DNA of 64,000 nt. It comes from Candidatus Onthoplasma faecipullorum (GTDB lineage Bacteria; Bacillota; Clostridia; Christensenellales; UBA1242). Both the position numbers and the translations under genes were made by a program. Positions 60,698 through 64,000 of the stretch are shown here, piece after piece. The notes under the pieces were generated by a model. The model had not been told where the DNA came from. It did no database searches and worked only from the letters and a program-made list of their open reading frames with translations. How positions within the stretch are numbered: position 1 is the first letter of the stretch; every line of letters starts with the position of its first letter. The stretch is from assembly GCA_019120295.1 (NCBI GenBank), contig DWVI01000011.1:1-64000 (forward strand). Reading direction: 5' to 3'.

Positions 60698-62765
60698 AGT
60701 TGCAACCTTTGTTTACGCAAAGAATTGTGCGTTTACCGCGTGCATTTATTCTAAGATAAAGCCCTGCACCGCATTTTGGACATTTGTCCGCTAGTGGCAA
60801 ATCCCATGAAATATAATCACAGTTTGGGTAGTTATCACAGCCAAAGAATAGTTTACCTTTCTTTGAGTGTTTTGCACTAACCACTCCACCACATTTTGGA
60901 CACACGCCTTTATCTGTAACATCATTTTGATTAGGTATATTTTTTGTGTTTTTGCATTGTGGAAAATTTGAACATGCTAAGAATTTGCCAAACTTTCCAT
61001 CACGATAAACCATCATGGCACCACATTTATCACATTTTATATCGCTTGGAATTGGCGCTGATTTTGGCATGGTTACTCCGCTTTTTACGCTTGCATTTTC
61101 AAGTTCTTTTTCAAAACCTTTATAGAAATCGTCCACAATGTCTTGCCATTTGATTTTTGCTTCTTCAACTTCGTCTAGTTTAGTTTCCATTTCAGCGGTG
61201 AATTTAACATTCATTATATCTTTAAAATACTCTTCTAGATATTCAGTTACCTGCACCCCTAATTCAGTTGGAACTAATTGGCGTTTTTCATTCTTTTTAA
61301 TGTATTCACGGTTAAGTAGAGTTGTTATTGTTGCAGCGTAAGTGCTTGGACGACCTATTCCCTGCGCTTCCATTTCTTTTGTGATTGTGTCTTCTGCAAA
61401 TCTTACAGGCGGTTTTGTGAATTTTTGTTCGGCGTTAAGTTTTTCTTTAATAACAATCTCTCCTTCGTTTAAATCTGGTATATTTATGCCGTTTTTGTCG
61501 TCGTCAACGTCGTCTTTTTGAACTCTTAGATAACCGTCAAACAAAAGTGCTTTACCGCTTGAACGGAACCTATAATTGTTCGCTAAAATATCGACTGTTA
61601 GGCTATCATATTGCGCGTAGTTCATTTGGCTTGCCACAAATCGCTTGAAAATTAAAGTGTAGAGTTTCAAAAATTGCTCTTCAATCTTTCCTTTTAAACT
61701 TTCTGGCGTGTATTTAAGATTAATAGGACGTATTGCTTCGTGTGCGTTTTGTGTATGTTCTTTTGTTGAAAATTCGTTGAATTTGCTTGGTGCGTACTCT
61801 TTGCCAAAATTATTTACAATGTAGTCTCTTGCCATGAATTGTGCGTCTGTGCTAACACGTGTTGAGTCCGTTCTTATGTATGTAACAAGTGCAGTTTTGC
61901 CTTCTCCTGCAATGTTAATACCTTCATACAATGACTGCGCACATTTTGTGTATGAACTAGCGGTCATTTTAAGTTTTCTAATTGCGTCTTGTTGCAAAGT
62001 TGATGTTGTGTATGGTGCCGGTGGTTTTGAGTATGTCACTTGCCTTTTAACATTTTCAACTTTAAATTCGGCATTTTCTAGGTCGGATAAAACTTTGTCC
62101 GCTTCTTCTTTATTTGACACTTCGATTTTTTTGTCTTGGTAGTGAGTAAGGTCGGACTTAAATGTTTTCTCACCCTTTTTTAGCATGGCGGAAATGTTCC
62201 AATACTCAACAGGTACGAATGAATTTATAGCCTTTTCTCTATCAACAATAAGTTTTAAAGTTACTGATTGAACGCGACCAGCGGATAATTTGCCCTGTAT
62301 TTTCTTACTAAGTAGTGGGCTTAATTTATAACCTACTATTCTATCCAACACGCGCCTTCCAATTTGCGCGTTTATAAGGTTATAATTTAGTGGTTTTGGA
62401 TTTTCTATACTAGTTAAAACCGCTTTTTTAGATATTTCATTAAATGACGTTCTAACTTGTGCGTCTTTATTAAGTTCCAATATGTTTGCTATATGCCACG
62501 CAATTGCTTCTCCTTCCCTATCCGGGTCGGTTGCAAGGTAAATTGCTTCTGCGTTTTGCGCCATTTTACGCATCTCGGCGACCATTGCTTTTTTAGCCGG
62601 CATTATTTCAAAAGATGGTTCGTAATTATGCTCTAAATCAATAGCAAAGGATTTAGCAGGCAAATCTCTTATATGACCTTTGGTTGCAAACACAACGTAC
62701 TCGCCACCTAAATATTTTTTTATTGACTCACGTTTATTCGGGCTTTCTATAAAAACTATCTTCAT
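60684..62765 (-). CDS. topA: DNA topoisomerase I
   Basis: TopA relaxes negative supercoils. The Toprim domain opens with VFIESPNKRESIKKYLG and has LATDPDREGEAIAWH. The active Tyr is in VTYIRTDSTRVS (near 296). Three C-terminal zinc ribbons are present: CDKCGAMMV with CSNFPQC, CPKCGGVVS with CDNYPNC, and CPKCGAGLY with CVNKGC. The total is 693 residues. AGGAG precedes the ATG. It is 250 nt downstream of dprA, an unusually wide gap for this operon. Confidence 0.97.
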   Translation of the reverse strand: MKIVFIESPNKRESIKKYLGGEYVVFATKGHIRDLPAKSFAIDLEHNYEPSFEIMPAKKAMVAEMRKMAQNAEAIYLATDPDREGEAIAWHIANILELNKDAQVRTSFNEISKKAVLTSIENPKPLNYNLINAQIGRRVLDRIVGYKLSPLLSKKIQGKLSAGRVQSVTLKLIVDREKAINSFVPVEYWNISAMLKKGEKTFKSDLTHYQDKKIEVSNKEEADKVLSDLENAEFKVENVKRQVTYSKPPAPYTTSTLQQDAIRKLKMTASSYTKCAQSLYEGINIAGEGKTALVTYIRTDSTRVSTDAQFMARDYIVNNFGKEYAPSKFNEFSTKEHTQNAHEAIRPINLKYTPESLKGKIEEQFLKLYTLIFKRFVASQMNYAQYDSLTVDILANNYRFRSSGKALLFDGYLRVQKDDVDDDKNGINIPDLNEGEIVIKEKLNAEQKFTKPPVRFAEDTITKEMEAQGIGRPSTYAATITTLLNREYIKKNEKRQLVPTELGVQVTEYLEEYFKDIMNVKFTAEMETKLDEVEEAKIKWQDIVDDFYKGFEKELENASVKSGVTMPKSAPIPSDIKCDKCGAMMVYRDGKFGKFLACSNFPQCKNTKNIPNQNDVTDKGVCPKCGGVVSAKHSKKGKLFFGCDNYPNCDYISWDLPLADKCPKCGAGLYLRINARGKRTILCVNKGCNYVKD

Positions 62766-63015
62766 TTATCTTACTCCTAAACTCTTACTTTTCCCATACT
62801 ATTACTACAAATTATACTAAATATCAATACCTATTTATAACAAATTTTAGAATTTATCTATGTTTTGTCGTCACGCTTACTAAATCGCAATCGACTAAAC
62901 ATTTTAGCACACAAACAAATATAAATCAATCAAAGCAAATGACTAATTTTAAATTTTTTAAGTTGTAAAAAGTGTAAATTTTATATAAATAATGAACAAA
63001 ATTTGTAAAAAATGC

Positions 63016-64000
63016 TTAATTTATGCTAGCAGAAATGTAACTATTATTTGGAAGTTTTTCAATTAGACCTTCCATTTCAAGTTCCATTAGTTTAATGTTT
63101 AATTCACTTGCAGGCATGTTTAAATGGTCTGAAATTTCCTGAAAAGTCTTTTTTTCTGACTTTATAAAATCTAGAATTGGTTGGTCTGTAATATCAATTT
63201 GAATTGACTTTTCTTTTTTCTCCTCTTTAAAACCTAAACTTTCCAACATATCTTTTGGTGATAATGTTATAGCGCCTTGCAACTCTTTTATAACTGCGTT
63301 CGTACCTTCACTCATAGGTGAATTTATTCTACCAGGGACAGCAAACACTTCACGATTATTATCTAACGCGTAATTTTTAGTGTGAAGTGCACCACTCTTT
63401 TTGCCTGCTTCTGTTAACAGCACCGCTTTTGATAAGCCTGCAATAATTCGGTTTCTTATAGGAAAGAAATATGTAAGCGGACGTATGTCTGGGCTGTTTT
63501 CACTTAAAATTAGGTTATTTTCAGTGATTAATTTTGCTAAATTTGTGTTAAATGACGGATAAATATGATAAAGTCCACCTGCTAAAACTGCAATTGTGTT
63601 TCCGCCTGCGTCTAATGCGGTTTTATGTGCAACAGTGTCAATACCCGCTGCAAGCCCTGAAACGACAGTAATGTTATTTTCGCATAATGCTTTAACATAT
63701 TCTTTTGTAACTACCGTGCCATATTCAGTTATTTTCCTAGAACCAACCACGCCAACACAATATGTGTTAAGTAAATCAACATTACCCTTGCAATACAAGC
63801 AAAATGGTGGGTCGTAAATCTGTTTTAGTAAATACGGATAACGTGGGTCGTTGATTGTTATCATTTCAATTCCGTCCGCTTTAAATTTCTCTATTTGACG
63901 TGAAAAATATACGTCACTTGTAAGTAAACACATTTGATTTAAATCATGGTCTGTTAAAATGTCCTTTACTTCTTGTGATTTTGCAATATGCTCACGTATG
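63016..64000 (-). CDS. dprA: DNA processing protein DprA (5' partial)
   Basis: DprA loads RecA onto incoming single-stranded DNA during transformation. The frame stays open to the window edge, past an internal ATG at 63933, so the start is outside. The visible 328 residues include the Rossmann core with GSRKITEYG, VSGLAAGIDTVAHKTALDAGG and AVLAGG, then NREVFAVPGRI, and the C-terminal winged helix (about the last 60 residues). Order dprA-topA-trmFO matches B. subtilis. With comEC 63 kb away, it suggests a transformation pathway, although ComEC is shortened. Confidence 0.93.
   Translation of the reverse strand, partial: IREHIAKSQEVKDILTDHDLNQMCLLTSDVYFSRQIEKFKADGIEMITINDPRYPYLLKQIYDPPFCLYCKGNVDLLNTYCVGVVGSRKITEYGTVVTKEYVKALCENNITVVSGLAAGIDTVAHKTALDAGGNTIAVLAGGLYHIYPSFNTNLAKLITENNLILSENSPDIRPLTYFFPIRNRIIAGLSKAVLLTEAGKKSGALHTKNYALDNNREVFAVPGRINSPMSEGTNAVIKELQGAITLSPKDMLESLGFKEEKKEKSIQIDITDQPILDFIKSEKKTFQEISDHLNMPASELNIKLMELEMEGLIEKLPNNSYISASIN

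Noticed and set aside
1..64000. CRISPR arrays, insertion sequences, rRNA genes
   Set aside because: No regularly spaced repeats, transposase motifs or rRNA signatures were seen anywhere in the window.

Overview
The window is an AT-rich chromosomal segment of a low-GC Gram-positive bacterium of the Bacillota, most likely an uncultured clostridial lineage. The evidence is the spoVAC-spoVAD-spoVAE cluster and yunB (endospore genes), a CGAAC-N4-GTTYG LexA box upstream of lexA, RNase Y, a PolC-type protein, MutS/MutL without MutH, and gene orders that match Bacillus subtilis blocks. The code is standard. Nothing in the window looks like a prophage, transposon or CRISPR array; most of it is core housekeeping DNA.

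Layout. 0-0.6 kb: the end of an unrecognised gene and tRNA-Glu(CTC). 0.8-6.9 kb: comEC (without its C-terminal metallo-beta-lactamase domain), holA, a YgjP-like metallopeptidase, rpsT, murI-glmS. 7.0-9.3 kb: a class A penicillin-binding protein. 9.3-17.5 kb: miaB-mutS-mutL-miaA-ynbB (mismatch repair and tRNA A37 modification). 17.5-18.6 kb: a gene-free stretch with DnaA-box-like 9-mers and palindromic repeats. 18.6-22.1 kb: serS, a leader with a foldable RNA, a Xer-type recombinase and lexA. 22.3-26.3 kb: a PadR regulator fused to a membrane domain, followed by an ABC-2 transporter. 26.5-33.8 kb: an unrecognised 514-residue protein, rnhA, tRNA-Trp, rny, a cysteine desulfurase with thiI, and yunB. 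33.9-38 kb: spoVA genes and an Asn-rich lipoprotein. 38.1-64 kb: an almost unbroken minus-strand core array: efp, truB-rbfA-infB-ylxQ-ylxR-nusA-rimP, a truncated PolC, rseP, cdsA-uppS-frr, tsf-rpsB, yrzB-ruvX, a small sigma-like factor, an IscU-like/NifS pair, trxA, tcdA, hslU-hslV, trmFO-topA-dprA.

The right-hand array keeps the B. subtilis order from dprA to truB but lacks pyrH, dxr, proS, xerC (codV), codY and ylxP at their usual places. Where full-length polC should stand there is a 504-residue protein with only the N-terminal region, OB fold and DEDDh exonuclease.

A feature of the whole window is that several first or stand-alone genes (comEC, holA, ygjP, miaB, rnhA, one cysteine desulfurase, yunB, tcdA) have a -10 hexamer 5-9 nt before the start codon and no Shine-Dalgarno sequence, which predicts leaderless mRNAs. 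Genes inside operons have clear AGGAG-type sites. Plus-strand genes dominate the left 26 kb and minus-strand genes the right 38 kb, so transcription converges near 26.4 kb.
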